Of a stretch of DNA of 64,000 nucleotides, positions 35,012-43,923 are shown one piece after another; within the stretch, counting starts at the first letter, position 1, and the number at the start of each line of letters is the position of its first letter. The DNA is from Roseiarcus sp963776665 (GTDB lineage: Bacteria; Pseudomonadota; Alphaproteobacteria; Rhizobiales; Beijerinckiaceae), in contig CAVZNQ010000017.1 of assembly GCA_963776665.1 (NCBI GenBank), positions 1 through 64,000 of the forward strand. The letters run 5' to 3'. Below the pieces are notes generated by a model. It was not told where the DNA came from and did no database searches. It saw nothing but the letters and a program-made list of their open reading frames with translations. The translations under genes and the position numbers were made by a program.

Positions 35012-35437
35012 TTAAGGGTTCGCCTGGTCGGTCAATTGCACCGTCCAGCTCTTCGCGTCCTTGCCGGTGTCGACTTCGAAGAAGCCGGTGCGGTCGAAGC
35101 CGCGGACGAAACAATCCTGCCGGCCGGTAATCTTGAACTCGCGATCCGACGTGCACATGAAGGCCTTGCCCTTCCACTCGCCGCCGCGCTCGTCCATCGC
35201 GTAGAGGTAATAGAATTGAGCCGCCAGCGCGCCGCGCAGCAGCGTCGCGCAATCGAGCGACTTGAGGTTCCACCAGCCCTCGCTGACCCAGCCCTGGCCG
35301 TCGGTATAGGCGAGCGCGACGCTGACCCGGCCGCCGGTGTTGTTGCACATGCGCAGATCCGCGCTCGCGGGCTCAGCCGCGACGAGCGCCAGGACGAATG
35401 CGGAAAGCGGCAAAATAGGGTGTGCGAATCGGGTCAT
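35012..35437 (-). CDS. DUF1036 secreted protein
   Basis: 141 residues. Signal peptide MTRFAHPILPLSAFVLALVA ending near EPASA. The mature protein has LRMCNNTGGRVSVALAYTDG, WVSEGWWNLKSLDCATLLRG, QFYYLYAMDERGGEWKGKAF, MCTSDREFKITGRQDCFVRG and FFEVDTGKDAKSWTVQL, a DUF1036 domain with four Cys. Role unknown; periplasmic. Located directly upstream of pyk on the same strand, 79 bases apart, an arrangement commonly conserved in Rhizobiales. Confidence 0.88.
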   Translation of the reverse strand: MTRFAHPILPLSAFVLALVAAEPASADLRMCNNTGGRVSVALAYTDGQGWVSEGWWNLKSLDCATLLRGALAAQFYYLYAMDERGGEWKGKAFMCTSDREFKITGRQDCFVRGFDRTGFFEVDTGKDAKSWTVQLTDQANP

Positions 35438-35555
35438 TTTCCATACGGTCGAGTTCCCCGGCGCGCGTCATATTCGTTGCGAAGGCGGCGCTGTCAACTC
35501 GGGGCGCTTCGGGCGCCGTCTCGACGGCAAAACGCGAATCGCGGATGATCGGAGC

Positions 35556-36734
35556 ATGAAACGCTTTGTCCTCTTCTGCCTTGCCGCCTCCACCGCCTTC
35601 GTCGCGGCGGCGCCGGCGCGAGCGGGTTTCGCGGAATGCGTCGCGTCTTTGAGGGCCGACGCCTCGCGCGCGGGAATTTCCGCCAAGACGCTCGACGCGG
35701 CCTTCAACGGGCTCGAGCCGGACACGAAAGTCCTCGATCTCCAGAAGCAGCAGCCGGAGTTCAAGACGCCGGTCTGGGACTATGTCGACAGCCTGGTCGA
35801 CGACGAGCGGGTCGCGGACGGCAAGGCGGCGATGGCGAGGGAAGCCCGCGCCCTCGCCCGCGCCGAGGAGACCTACGGCGTCAGCCGCCACATGCTGGCG
35901 GCGATCTGGGGCGTGGAGTCCAACTTCGGCACGGAGATGGGCAAGCGCCCGCTGGTCCAGTCGCTCGCCACGCTCGCCTGCTTCGGCGAGCGCGCCAGCT
36001 ATTTCCGCGGCGAACTGATGGCGACCCTGAAGATCATCGACCGCGGCGACGTGCCGGCCGAGAAGCTCAACGGATCGTGGGCGGGGGCGTTCGGGCAGAC
36101 CCAGTTCATGCCCTCGACGTTCCTCAGGCTCGCGGTCGACTTCGAGGGCGACGGGCGCCGCGACATCGTCGATTCGGCGCCCGACGCGCTCGCTTCGACC
36201 GCCCATTACCTCAGCAAGTCCGGCTGGCGCTCGGGGCTCCCCTGGGGCTTCGAAGTCAAGTTGCCGCCGGGCTATTCAGGTCCATCGGGACGCAAGGCGA
36301 AGCAGTCGATGTCCTTCTGGGCGGCCAAGGGGCTGACCCGCATCGACGGGCGCCCGCTCGGGTCGGGCGACGCCGGGCTCCTCTTGCCCGCGGGGCGCGA
36401 CGGGCCGGCCTTTCTGGTGACCCGCAACTTCGACGCCGTCTATTCCTACAACGCCGCCGAATCCTACACCCTCGCCGCCTGCGTGCTCTCGGACAAGCTC
36501 GCCGGCGGGGCCGGCATCGTCACCCCCTGGCCGACCGACGACCGGCTCCTGTCCCGCTCCGGGCGCCTCGAATTGCAGACGCTGCTCGCGAAACGCGGCT
36601 ACGACATCGGCGGCGCGCCGGACGGCGACATCGGAACCAAGAGCAAGGCGGCGATCGCCGATTTCGAGCAAAAGTCCGGTCTCGAGGTCAACGGCCGCGC
36701 CTCGGTCAAGGTGCTGGAGGCGTTGAAGAGGTAG
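35556..36734 (+). CDS. Lytic murein transglycosylase, MltB-like (GH103) with peptidoglycan-binding domain
   Basis: ATG at 35,556 opens a signal peptide (MKRFVLFCLAASTAFVAAAP). Residues 30-330 are the SLT_2/GH103 domain: SLVDDERVADGKAAMAREAR, YGVSRHMLAAIWGVESNFGT with the catalytic Glu, WAGAFGQTQFMPSTFLRLAV, YNAAESYTLAACVLSDKLAG. Residues about 335-392 are a PG_binding_1 domain (LQTLLAKRGYDIGGAPDGDI, TKSKAAIADFEQKSGLEVNG). It cleaves peptidoglycan to 1,6-anhydromuropeptides in the periplasm. Divergent from DUF1036 and followed 42 bases later by an exported acylphosphatase-like gene. Confidence 0.93.
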   Translation: MKRFVLFCLAASTAFVAAAPARAGFAECVASLRADASRAGISAKTLDAAFNGLEPDTKVLDLQKQQPEFKTPVWDYVDSLVDDERVADGKAAMAREARALARAEETYGVSRHMLAAIWGVESNFGTEMGKRPLVQSLATLACFGERASYFRGELMATLKIIDRGDVPAEKLNGSWAGAFGQTQFMPSTFLRLAVDFEGDGRRDIVDSAPDALASTAHYLSKSGWRSGLPWGFEVKLPPGYSGPSGRKAKQSMSFWAAKGLTRIDGRPLGSGDAGLLLPAGRDGPAFLVTRNFDAVYSYNAAESYTLAACVLSDKLAGGAGIVTPWPTDDRLLSRSGRLELQTLLAKRGYDIGGAPDGDIGTKSKAAIADFEQKSGLEVNGRASVKVLEALKR

Positions 36735-36776
36735 GAGCTCGGTCAGCTAGCCCAACACGAAAAGAAGGAGAGCGGT

Positions 36777-37325
36777 ATGGGGACGCCTGGATATCGTCTC
36801 GCGCTCATGCTTGCGGCGGCGGTGGTCGGCGGAATGGCGTCGCTGACCACAAGCGCGGCCAACGCTCAGCCAGAAGCTGTCACGGCGACTGTCACCGGCC
36901 AGGCGATCCAGAAGGTTGGCTTCCGGGCCATGATCCAGAAAGAGGCGATCATGTTCAATCTCGCCGGCTCCGCCCGCAACAACCCGGACGGAACGGTGGC
37001 GGTGACCCTGCAAGGCGACAAGGACCGGATCGATCAGGTTCTCGCCGCCATTCGGGCCGGCAGCAAGAAATCTTCGACGGACAACATTGTCGCCTCGGTC
37101 CCCGCCGTAGTCGATCCCAATTTGAAGACGTTCACGGTCTTCGCCTGGACGTCGACCAGCCGGAATATCGCCAACCCCTATGACCTGGTTTTCCCGCTGC
37201 GACCCGCGAACGACCAAATATCCCGTCACGACGCCAAGGCGATTTGGAACAAGATCGCCGAGGGCGCTCTCAAGGGCGACGATCTCGCCAAGTTCGTCAA
37301 ACACCTAGATGATGAAGACGACTGA
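36777..37325 (+). CDS. Exported acylphosphatase-like protein
   Basis: ATG at 36,777 follows GGAGAG. A signal peptide (MGTPGYRLALMLAAAVVGGM ... SAANA, about 30 residues) precedes an acylphosphatase fold at about 35-95: VTATVTGQAIQKVGFRAMIQ with the catalytic Arg in VGFR, LAGSARNNPDGTVAVTLQGD with the catalytic Asn, then RIDQVLAAIRAGSKKSSTDN. The C-terminal 85 residues (TFTVFAWTSTSRNIANPYDL, HDAKAIWNKIAEGALKGDDL) are not part of that family. Acylphosphatases normally are about 90-residue cytosolic enzymes, so export and extension are unusual; the protein may be an enzyme or a binding protein. Confidence 0.7.
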   Translation: MGTPGYRLALMLAAAVVGGMASLTTSAANAQPEAVTATVTGQAIQKVGFRAMIQKEAIMFNLAGSARNNPDGTVAVTLQGDKDRIDQVLAAIRAGSKKSSTDNIVASVPAVVDPNLKTFTVFAWTSTSRNIANPYDLVFPLRPANDQISRHDAKAIWNKIAEGALKGDDLAKFVKHLDDEDD

Positions 37326-37472
37326 GGTCGCAGACGACGCTTGCGACCGCCTCCACATGCGTCGTTCCCGCGTGAGCGGCCGCGCCTCGGTAAACGTGCC
37401 GGAGACGGTGGGAAATAGAGGCCGACGCGGCGCAGCGCTTGGCGGCCCGAGCGCCAAATGGCGGGGTGGCGT

Positions 37473-37919
37473 ATGGACGCGGCTTACATATCGGCGGTTT
37501 CGGCTCTCGCTGGTTCGGTGATCGGCGGCCTCACCGCCACCTTGACCACCTGGCTCGGCCAGCGCTCCCAGGCCCGGGCGGGCCAGATCGCGCACGACCT
37601 CGCGCGCCGCGAGGACCTGATCAGGGATTTCATCATCGCCGCGTCCAAGACCTATGGCGATGCGATCGTCAACAACGAGGCGAAGATGCCGGAGCTCATC
37701 GACCTCTACGCCATGATCAGCCGGTTGCGGGTGCTGGCGATGCCGCAGTCAGTCGCCTGCGCCGACGCCGTCATGCGCTCCATCCTCGAAACCTATTCGG
37801 CGCCGAACCGGACGGTCGCCGATCTGCGCGAGCTCGTAAAGGGCGGCGGGGGCGTTGATCCCCTGCGGGATTTCGCCGAGGCGGCGCGCGAGGAGCTGCG
37901 TCCGTTTATCGCGCGCTGA
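37473..37919 (+). CDS. Single-helix membrane protein of unknown function
   Basis: ATG at 37,473 (MDAAYISAVSALAGSVIGGL); residues 5-26 form an N-terminal membrane helix and the rest is a cytoplasmic helical domain: HDLARREDLIRDFIIAASKT, YGDAIVNNEAKMPELIDLYA, RSILETYSAPNRTVADLREL. The layout, a short N-terminal anchor with helices carrying Arg/Asp pairs, is common among small Rhizobiales proteins without assigned function. An upstream ATG at 37,458 adds five residues. Convergent with pgm. Confidence 0.6.
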   Translation: MDAAYISAVSALAGSVIGGLTATLTTWLGQRSQARAGQIAHDLARREDLIRDFIIAASKTYGDAIVNNEAKMPELIDLYAMISRLRVLAMPQSVACADAVMRSILETYSAPNRTVADLRELVKGGGGVDPLRDFAEAAREELRPFIAR

Positions 37920-37983
37920 CAGCCGTCTGCGAGAGGCTTCGTCGCGCCGCGGCCTTTCGCGGATGTGCTGTGTCTGCGAGCCT

Positions 37984-39612
37984 CTACGTGATCACGGTCG
38001 GCGCCTTGCGTCCCGTCCGCTTCTCGATCTCGGCCAGCGACCGCGAGAGCGCGATGAGGTCGGCGAGCGCGGCCTGGGTCTCCTGATCGAGCTTGCCGGA
38101 CGGCGCCTCGTAGTGCTCGACGTAGACGCGCAGCGTCGCCCCGACCGTGCCGGTGCCCGACAGGCGGTAGACGATGCGCGAGCCGCCCTCGAACATGATC
38201 CGGACCCCCTGATGGTCGGCCTCCGAATGGTCGACGGGGTCGCGATAGGCGAAATCGTCCGCCGCCTCGACCTTGCGCGAGCCGAACGTCTTGCCGGGCA
38301 GCGTCTTCGCCGCGCTCCTCAGCGCCTCCATGAGGCCGTTCGCAGCCTTGAGGTCGATCTCCTCATAGTCGTGGCGGGTGTAATAGTTGCGCCCGTAAGT
38401 CCGCCAGTGCTCGCCGACCAGCTCCTTGACCGAAATCCGGCGCTTGGCGAGGATGTTGAGCCAGAACAGCACCGCCCACACGCCGTCCTTCTCCCGGATG
38501 TGGTTCGAGCCGGTGCCGAAGCTCTCCTCGCCGCAAAGCGTAGCGAGATTGGCGTCGAGCAGATTGCCGAAGAACTTCCACCCGGTCGGCGTCTCATACG
38601 AGCGAACGCCGAGCTTGGCCGCGACCCGGTCGCTCGCCGCGCTTGTGGGCATCGAGCGCGCGACGCCGGCGAGGCCCCTGGCGTAGCCCGGCGCGAGCGT
38701 GGCGTTGGCGGCGAGGATCGCGAGCGAGTCGGAAGGCGTCACGTACATGTCTCGGCCGACGATCATGTTGCGGTCGCCGTCGCCGTCGGAGGCCGCTCCG
38801 AGGTCGGGCGCGCCCTTCGCCATCATGTGGTCGTAGAGGTCCTTGGCGTAGACCGGGTTGGGGTCCGGATGATGGCCGCCGAAATCTGGCAGCGGCGTGC
38901 CGTTGACCACCGTGCCGGCGCCCGACTTGAGTTCGCCCTCGAAGATCGCGTGAGCGTACGGGCCGGTGACCGCGTGCAGGCCGTCGAAGCGCATGCGGAA
39001 CCCGGACGCGAACAGGGCGTGGATCGCGTCGAAGTCGAACAGGGTCTTCATGAGCGAAAGATATTGCGTGACCGGGTCGACCACCTCGATCGCCATGCCC
39101 TCGACCTTGACCGTCCCAAGGCGGTCGATGTCGATGTCCGGGGCGTCGGAAATCTTGTAGGCCGAGATCGTCTTGCTCTTGGCGAAGATGGCCTCCGTGA
39201 TGGTCTCAGGCGCCGGACCGCCGGCGCCGATATTGTATTTGACCCCGAAATCTCCTTTCGGGCCGCCGGGATTGTGGCTCGCCGACAGGATGATGCCGCC
39301 GAAAGCATGGATCGCACGGATCAGCGCCGAGACCGCCGGGGTCGAGAGAATTCCGCCCTGGCCGACGACGACGCGCCCGAAGCCGTTGGCGGCGGCGATC
39401 TTGACCACGATCTGGATCGCCTCCCGATTGTAGAACCGGCCGTCGCCCCCGAGCACCAGTGTCTGGCCGTGGAAGCCCTCCAGCGAGTCGAAAATGGACT
39501 GGATGAAGTTTTCGAGGTACCCCGGCTTTTGAAACACCGGAACTTGCTTGCGCAATCCCGAGGTGCCCGGCCTTTGGTCGGGGAACGGCTTGGTGGCGAC
39601 GGTGCGGATCAT
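37984..39612 (-). CDS. pgm: Phosphoglucomutase (alpha-D-glucose phosphate-specific)
   Basis: 542 residues, full length. Active-site serine loop FGGIILSASHNPGGPKGDFG, metal site GAASDGDGDRNMIVGRDMYV, sugar-binding loop TLCGEESFGTGSNHIREKDG, and phosphate-binding RIVYRLSGTGTVGATLRVYV. It interconverts glucose 1-phosphate and glucose 6-phosphate, feeding glycogen, trehalose and cell-surface polysaccharide synthesis. Divergent from glmM across 188 bases, so the two hexose-phosphate mutases of this window lie side by side. Confidence 0.96.
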   Translation of the reverse strand: MIRTVATKPFPDQRPGTSGLRKQVPVFQKPGYLENFIQSIFDSLEGFHGQTLVLGGDGRFYNREAIQIVVKIAAANGFGRVVVGQGGILSTPAVSALIRAIHAFGGIILSASHNPGGPKGDFGVKYNIGAGGPAPETITEAIFAKSKTISAYKISDAPDIDIDRLGTVKVEGMAIEVVDPVTQYLSLMKTLFDFDAIHALFASGFRMRFDGLHAVTGPYAHAIFEGELKSGAGTVVNGTPLPDFGGHHPDPNPVYAKDLYDHMMAKGAPDLGAASDGDGDRNMIVGRDMYVTPSDSLAILAANATLAPGYARGLAGVARSMPTSAASDRVAAKLGVRSYETPTGWKFFGNLLDANLATLCGEESFGTGSNHIREKDGVWAVLFWLNILAKRRISVKELVGEHWRTYGRNYYTRHDYEEIDLKAANGLMEALRSAAKTLPGKTFGSRKVEAADDFAYRDPVDHSEADHQGVRIMFEGGSRIVYRLSGTGTVGATLRVYVEHYEAPSGKLDQETQAALADLIALSRSLAEIEKRTGRKAPTVIT

Positions 39613-39800
39613 GGGCGGCGTCCTCCTGAGCGCGCATCTGTGCGACGTTGCGCCACTCTAGGCGCCCGTCCGGCCCCGGGCAACGCCGGCCCGGATCGTT
39701 AACGGGTAGCAACGATTTGTGAAGCTTTATCCAGCAGATTTGCGGTATGAAGCCGATCTCTCTGGGTTGCCATTCGTCTCGTCGCAGGGAATCCTCACGC

Positions 39801-41141
39801 ATGGCGCGCAAGTATTTCGGCACCGACGGCATCCGGGGCCGGGCCAACGGCAAGATCACGGCCGACGTGGCTTTGAAGGTCGGGCAGGCCGCCGGCGTCG
39901 CTTTTCGCCGCGGCGAGCATCGCCATCGGGTGGTGATCGGCAAGGACACCCGCCTCTCGAGCTACATGATCGAATACGCTCTGGTCGCCGGCTTCACGTC
40001 GGTCGGCGTCGACGTGCTGCTGCTCGGTCCCGTTCCGACGCCCGCGGTCGCGATGCTCACCCGCTCGATGCGCTGCGATCTCGGGGTCATGATCTCCGCG
40101 TCGCACAACCCTTATGAGGACAACGGGATCAAGCTGTTCGGGCCCGACGGCTACAAGCTCTCGGACGAAGTCGAGGCGCGGATCGAGGCGCTGATGGACG
40201 GCGACGTCGCGCCGATGCTTGCCCGCTCCCCAGACCTCGGCCGGGCCAAGCGCATCGACGACGTCCAGGCGCGCTACATCGAATACGCCAAACGGACGCT
40301 CTCCCGCGAGGTCTCGCTCGAGGGGATGCGGGTCGTCGTCGACTGCGCCAATGGCGCAGCCTACAAGGTCGCGCCCGAAGCGTTGTGGGAGCTTGGCGCC
40401 GAGGTGATCAAGATCGGCGTCGATCCGAACGGGCTCAACATCAATTTCGAGGTCGGATCGACCGCGCCCGAGACGCTGGTGCGCAAGGTGCGCGAAATGC
40501 GGGCCGACGTCGGCATCGCCCTCGACGGCGACGCTGACCGGATGATCATCGTCGACGAGAAAGGCCACCTGATCGACGGCGACCAGGTGATGGCCGTGAT
40601 CGCCGAGAGCTGGCGCGACGAGCGCCGTCTCGCCAAGCCCGGCATCGTGGCGACGGTGATGTCGAACCTCGGCCTCGAGCGTCATCTGGCGGGCCTCGGG
40701 CTCACGCTCGAGCGCACTGCGGTCGGGGACCGCTATGTCATCGAGCGTATGCGCGAGAAGGGCTTCAACCTCGGCGGCGAGCAGTCGGGCCACATCATCC
40801 TGTCGGACTATGCCACCACCGGCGACGGCCTGGTGGCGGCCCTGCAGGTGCTTGCGGTAGTGCACAAGGCCGGCAAGCCGACGAGCGAAGTCTGCCGGCG
40901 GTTCGAGCCGGTGCCGCAAATCTTGCGCAATGTCCGATTCAGCGGCGGCAAGCCGCTCGAGCACCCGGCGGTCACCAAGGCGATCGCGGAGGCGACCGCG
41001 CGGCTCGGCAATCGCGGAAGGCTCGTCATCCGCCCTTCCGGCACCGAGTCGGTCATCCGGGTCATGGGCGAAGCCGACGACAAGGCGCTGGTCGACACGC
41101 TTGTCAGCGACGTCTGCGACGCGGTGGCGGGCGCCGCCTAG
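39801..41141 (+). CDS. glmM: Phosphoglucosamine mutase
   Basis: ATG at 39,801 (MARKYFGTDGIRGRANGKIT) fits the family start; an earlier in-frame ATG at 39,747 adds 18 residues. 446 residues. Serine loop GVMISASHNPYEDNGIKLFG, metal site GIALDGDADRMIIVDEKGHL, NLGGEQSGHIILSDYATTGD, and phosphate-binding VIRPSGTESVIRVMGEADD. It converts glucosamine 6-phosphate to glucosamine 1-phosphate, needed for UDP-GlcNAc, peptidoglycan and lipid A. Activated by Ser phosphorylation in the family. Only 23 bases from the convergent GT39 gene. Confidence 0.96.
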   Translation: MARKYFGTDGIRGRANGKITADVALKVGQAAGVAFRRGEHRHRVVIGKDTRLSSYMIEYALVAGFTSVGVDVLLLGPVPTPAVAMLTRSMRCDLGVMISASHNPYEDNGIKLFGPDGYKLSDEVEARIEALMDGDVAPMLARSPDLGRAKRIDDVQARYIEYAKRTLSREVSLEGMRVVVDCANGAAYKVAPEALWELGAEVIKIGVDPNGLNINFEVGSTAPETLVRKVREMRADVGIALDGDADRMIIVDEKGHLIDGDQVMAVIAESWRDERRLAKPGIVATVMSNLGLERHLAGLGLTLERTAVGDRYVIERMREKGFNLGGEQSGHIILSDYATTGDGLVAALQVLAVVHKAGKPTSEVCRRFEPVPQILRNVRFSGGKPLEHPAVTKAIAEATARLGNRGRLVIRPSGTESVIRVMGEADDKALVDTLVSDVCDAVAGAA

Positions 41142-41164
41142 CCTCCTTTGATCCGCAGCGCGCT

Positions 41165-42760
41165 CTAGGGCGCCGGGCGAATCAAACCCTTCGCCGGAAC
41201 CAGCATCAATTCGGTCGCGGGGGCGCCGTTGCGGAGAAGCATGAACGGCTCCGCGTCGCCCAGGGAGGCGAAGAGCGGCGCCAGCGCGGTCCGCGCGGCG
41301 GCAAGATCCTTGGGCAGGACGATCAGCACGCCGTCCCGCCCCGCCAGTTCCGCGGCTCGGTTCCTGAACGTCCAGCCCCTCGGATCGTCAGATACGACGA
41401 GGATCGGGACTCCCGGTCCAAGCGCGAGCGCGATCTTGCCAGCCTCGCGCCAGCGGGTGGAGATGACGAAGGGCGGCGAGGGCTGAAGAAGCGGAGCTTT
41501 GACGAGACCGCTCCAGTCAAGGGCTTCCAGCGTCGGGTCGGTCGTCCCGGCAGGCAAAAGACGCCATAGCCAGCCGGTTTGCGCCTCGACGACCGTGCCT
41601 GCGGTCAGCGCCGCGAGCAGGGCGGCGGATAGAATGGCGTAGCGGCGGACGATCCTGACCGGAACCGGGAGATCCTGCGCCCACGCGCCCATCAGCGGGA
41701 AAGCAAAGAACCAGCCCGCCATCGCCCAATGCGGTTGGCCTCTTTCGATCCAGAGCGGCGCCACCGTGAAAAGGGCGATCGGCGGAAGCGAGAGGCACAG
41801 AAGAAAAAGCCGCCTGCCGTCGCGCCAGCAGCGCAGGCTCGAAACGAGGCCCGCGACCAGGGGAACGAACAGCCAGGGCGACAGAAAGGCGATCTGCCCA
41901 AGCGCGACCCGCAGGACCTCCAGCGGCTTCAGGCCGCCGGACGCTACGCTGCGCGAACCCTGAAAAACGAAGGAGACCCAGCCGTGCTGGGCATTCCACA
42001 CGAAGACCGGAAGGACGATCAGGCCGGCAAGCACCGCCGCGACATAGGGCGCCGGGTGGCGAAACCAGCGGCGCTCCGACGGCGAGATCGCCAGAAAGGC
42101 GAGAAGTCCAAGCGGCGCGAGCGCGCCGATATATTTCGACAGACCGGCCAGGCCGAAGCCAAGCCCGACCACGAGCCAGAGCCCCCAGACCCGGCGCTCG
42201 TCCCCGCCGGACCCGAAGAAGAGCCGCGCGAGCGCAAACGCCGCGAGCGCAAGGCCGAACAGGAGCGGCCCGTCCGGCACGATCCAGGTCCCGGCGGAAG
42301 CGAAAAAGAAGGGCGTGACGTTGAGAGCGAACAAGGCGATGAGCCCCGCCCGAGGGCCGAACAGCTCCGACGTCAGCCGATAGAGGAGCCAGCCCGTCGC
42401 GGCGAACAGCGCTACGAAAGGCAGTCGAGCCCCGAGGGTTTCGCCGGAAACCAGCGCGGCAAAATGCGCGATCCACTGATGGAGAGGCGGGTGGTCGAAA
42501 TAGGACAGCCGGAGGTCGCGCGAGATGGGAAGCGTATAGGCTTCGTCGATGCCGAAGCCGAGCGCGAAGGCGAAGGCGATCCGCGCGGCGAGAAAAGCAA
42601 GGACGATTGCCGCCGCGCGCCGGTTTGCGACCTGCAGCGCCGCCGCTTCGTCGTGCGCCGAAAGGGAGCGCAAGCTTGTATGACCGCCCGTCGCCGGGCT
42701 TAACGCAGGTCTGTCAAGGGTTTCCGACCCCCTGCTGGCCGCTTCCCCGAGCGGCGTCAT
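41165..42760 (-). CDS. GT39-type membrane glycosyltransferase (ArnT-like)
   Basis: ATG at 42,760 (MTPLGEAASRGSETLDRPAL) is chosen because the upstream extension in frame is not hydrophobic or conserved-looking. About 531 residues. A cytoplasmic N-terminus precedes a dozen membrane helices; the first periplasmic loop has FGIDEAYTLPISRDLRLSYF with the acidic Asp-Glu of GT-C enzymes and DHPPLHQWIAHFAALVSGET. LSKYIGALAPLGLLAFLAIS is typical of PMT_2 proteins. It uses a polyprenyl-phosphate sugar to glycosylate a lipid or protein on the periplasmic side; the acceptor is unknown. Confidence 0.85.
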   Translation of the reverse strand: MTPLGEAASRGSETLDRPALSPATGGHTSLRSLSAHDEAAALQVANRRAAAIVLAFLAARIAFAFALGFGIDEAYTLPISRDLRLSYFDHPPLHQWIAHFAALVSGETLGARLPFVALFAATGWLLYRLTSELFGPRAGLIALFALNVTPFFFASAGTWIVPDGPLLFGLALAAFALARLFFGSGGDERRVWGLWLVVGLGFGLAGLSKYIGALAPLGLLAFLAISPSERRWFRHPAPYVAAVLAGLIVLPVFVWNAQHGWVSFVFQGSRSVASGGLKPLEVLRVALGQIAFLSPWLFVPLVAGLVSSLRCWRDGRRLFLLCLSLPPIALFTVAPLWIERGQPHWAMAGWFFAFPLMGAWAQDLPVPVRIVRRYAILSAALLAALTAGTVVEAQTGWLWRLLPAGTTDPTLEALDWSGLVKAPLLQPSPPFVISTRWREAGKIALALGPGVPILVVSDDPRGWTFRNRAAELAGRDGVLIVLPKDLAAARTALAPLFASLGDAEPFMLLRNGAPATELMLVPAKGLIRPAP

Positions 42761-43034
42761 AGCCAATCGCAAAAACCTGACCCCACCAAGCGATGCCCCT
42801 AACCCAGTCGATCTTCGCTGGTAAATCCGACAAAGATATAGGTAGAAGTACCCAGATTGGGTCTTATCATCCCCGTGCGGCTCGCCGGACACAGTCGCCA
42901 GGCGCGGGTGGACGGTTGTGAAGGAACCTCGCCTACGCCGGTCGCGCAAGGCGCCGTGCGCTGACAAGTCTTTAGCTTCATTAGAAAAATCGCGCTTCCC
43001 GATTCCCTGAAGCACTGGACCGAGGCGGGCCCGC

Positions 43035-43520
43035 TCAGCGTGCCGCATCCTGCGCGATCCAGTAGGCGAGCGCCTGCGTCAGCTGCTGGACCCGGATGCG
43101 GTTCGACTGCTCGATCATCGTCTGGTCCACCGGCGAGGGGTAATAGCTGTTCGTGGCGCGGACCGGCTCCTCGACGCCATTGATGGTCGCTGAGCCCTGG
43201 ATCGAGTTGATCGACGAGCCGGCCGGGCCGACCCCGCCGGTGCTGGACCCCAGCGTCAGATATTCGATACGAACCGAGACGTTGGCGGTGGCCGCCCGCT
43301 TCGCCATCTCCTGCTGGAGCTGTCCAGGCAGGAACTGCGCGACCCAGCTCGCAGTGGGATCGCCGGCGTTGGCTCGGAGCGGCGCGACGTCAACGCGAAC
43401 GCTTGGCCCCGCCGCGACCCGTGCGCGCCGGGCGGAGGCCTCCAGCGGAGCGGCGGCGCAAAGAAGAGCGGCTCCCAGCGACAAGGCCGCTGTCCGGCGG
43501 GTCAGTTCTGACGCAGGCAT
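43035..43520 (-). CDS. Exported hypothetical protein with twin-arginine-like signal
   Basis: 161 residues. MPASELTRRTAALSLGAALL then CAAAPLEASA is a signal peptide with an RR before the hydrophobic core, compatible with Tat export. The mature part has SVRVDVAPLRANAGDPTASW, VAQFLPGQLQQEMAKRAATA, SVRIEYLTLGSSTGGVGPAG and YPSPVDQTMIEQSNRIRVQQ, followed by LTQALAYWIAQDAAR. This pattern recurs in Rhizobiales exported proteins of unknown function. Monocistronic by spacing. Confidence 0.65.
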   Translation of the reverse strand: MPASELTRRTAALSLGAALLCAAAPLEASARRARVAAGPSVRVDVAPLRANAGDPTASWVAQFLPGQLQQEMAKRAATANVSVRIEYLTLGSSTGGVGPAGSSINSIQGSATINGVEEPVRATNSYYPSPVDQTMIEQSNRIRVQQLTQALAYWIAQDAAR

Positions 43521-43698
43521 GGGCGGCTCCTTCGGGCGGAAACGAATCCGAGACCACGATACGCAACATGTGGCGGGCTAGATCAGGCGGGAAGCCCGGG
43601 CGGGCGGCGAAATCCTAACAAATTCCTAACTTCGCGAAAAAAATGCCGCTTTCAAATTCTGCGAATCGCCTTAACATGAAAACGTCGTCAACCAGCCG

Positions 43699-43712
43699 AA
43701 AGGAGGTGATCC
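43699..43712 (+). promoter_or_regulatory. Extended Shine-Dalgarno, complement of the 16S rRNA 3' tail
   Basis: AAAGGAGGTGATCC can pair along its full length with the 16S tail GGATCACCTCCTTT; one base separates it from the GTG at 43,714. The stretch just upstream (43,610-43,690) is unusually AT-rich and probably holds the promoter. Confidence 0.85.
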
Positions 43713-43713
43713 A

Positions 43714-43788
43714 GTGTCTCATTGTCTTCCGCCCCGCGTGATCGACGAGGCCTGGGTTATTGTCCGTGCGAAGGAATTTCGCGCATAG
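43714..43788 (+). CDS. 24-residue ORF with a perfect Shine-Dalgarno
   Basis: GTG at 43,714 reads VSHCLPPRVIDEAWVIVRAK then EFRA and stops at 43,786. The 14-base anti-16S match directly before it makes initiation almost certain if the RNA is made. The spacing to the GTG is very short for so long a pairing, which can slow initiation. A hairpin terminator lies 58 bases after the stop, so the RNA is a compact independent transcript of about 170-200 bases. I recognise no family. It could be a small protein, a leader peptide for the TMEM175 gene 135 bases further on, or a ribosome-binding decoy. Confidence 0.6.
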   Translation: MSHCLPPRVIDEAWVIVRAKEFRA

Positions 43789-43845
43789 CACTCGCTAGGC
43801 AAGAACTCTAGGGCGCCAAGCGAGCTAGCGTGGGCGCGACAATGG

Positions 43846-43880
43846 AAGGGCCGTTCCGGACAGGAGCGGCCCTTCTCATT
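43846..43880 (+). terminator. Hairpin terminator after the 24-residue ORF
   Basis: AAGGGCCG (43,846-43,853) and CGGCCCTT (43,867-43,874) pair with a 13-base loop and are followed by CTCATTTG. The weak T tract makes it a modest terminator or attenuator before the TMEM175 gene. Confidence 0.6.
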
Positions 43881-43923
43881 TGGGTCGTTTTCGGATTCTG
43901 TCAGCCTCGAGAGGAGGAGTTGC

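Noticed and set aside
43699..43715. Fragment of 16S rRNA 3' end on the minus strand
   Set aside because: Only the tail CTGGATCACCTCCTTT matches; the preceding bases do not resemble helix 45 of 16S rRNA, so it is better read as a Shine-Dalgarno.
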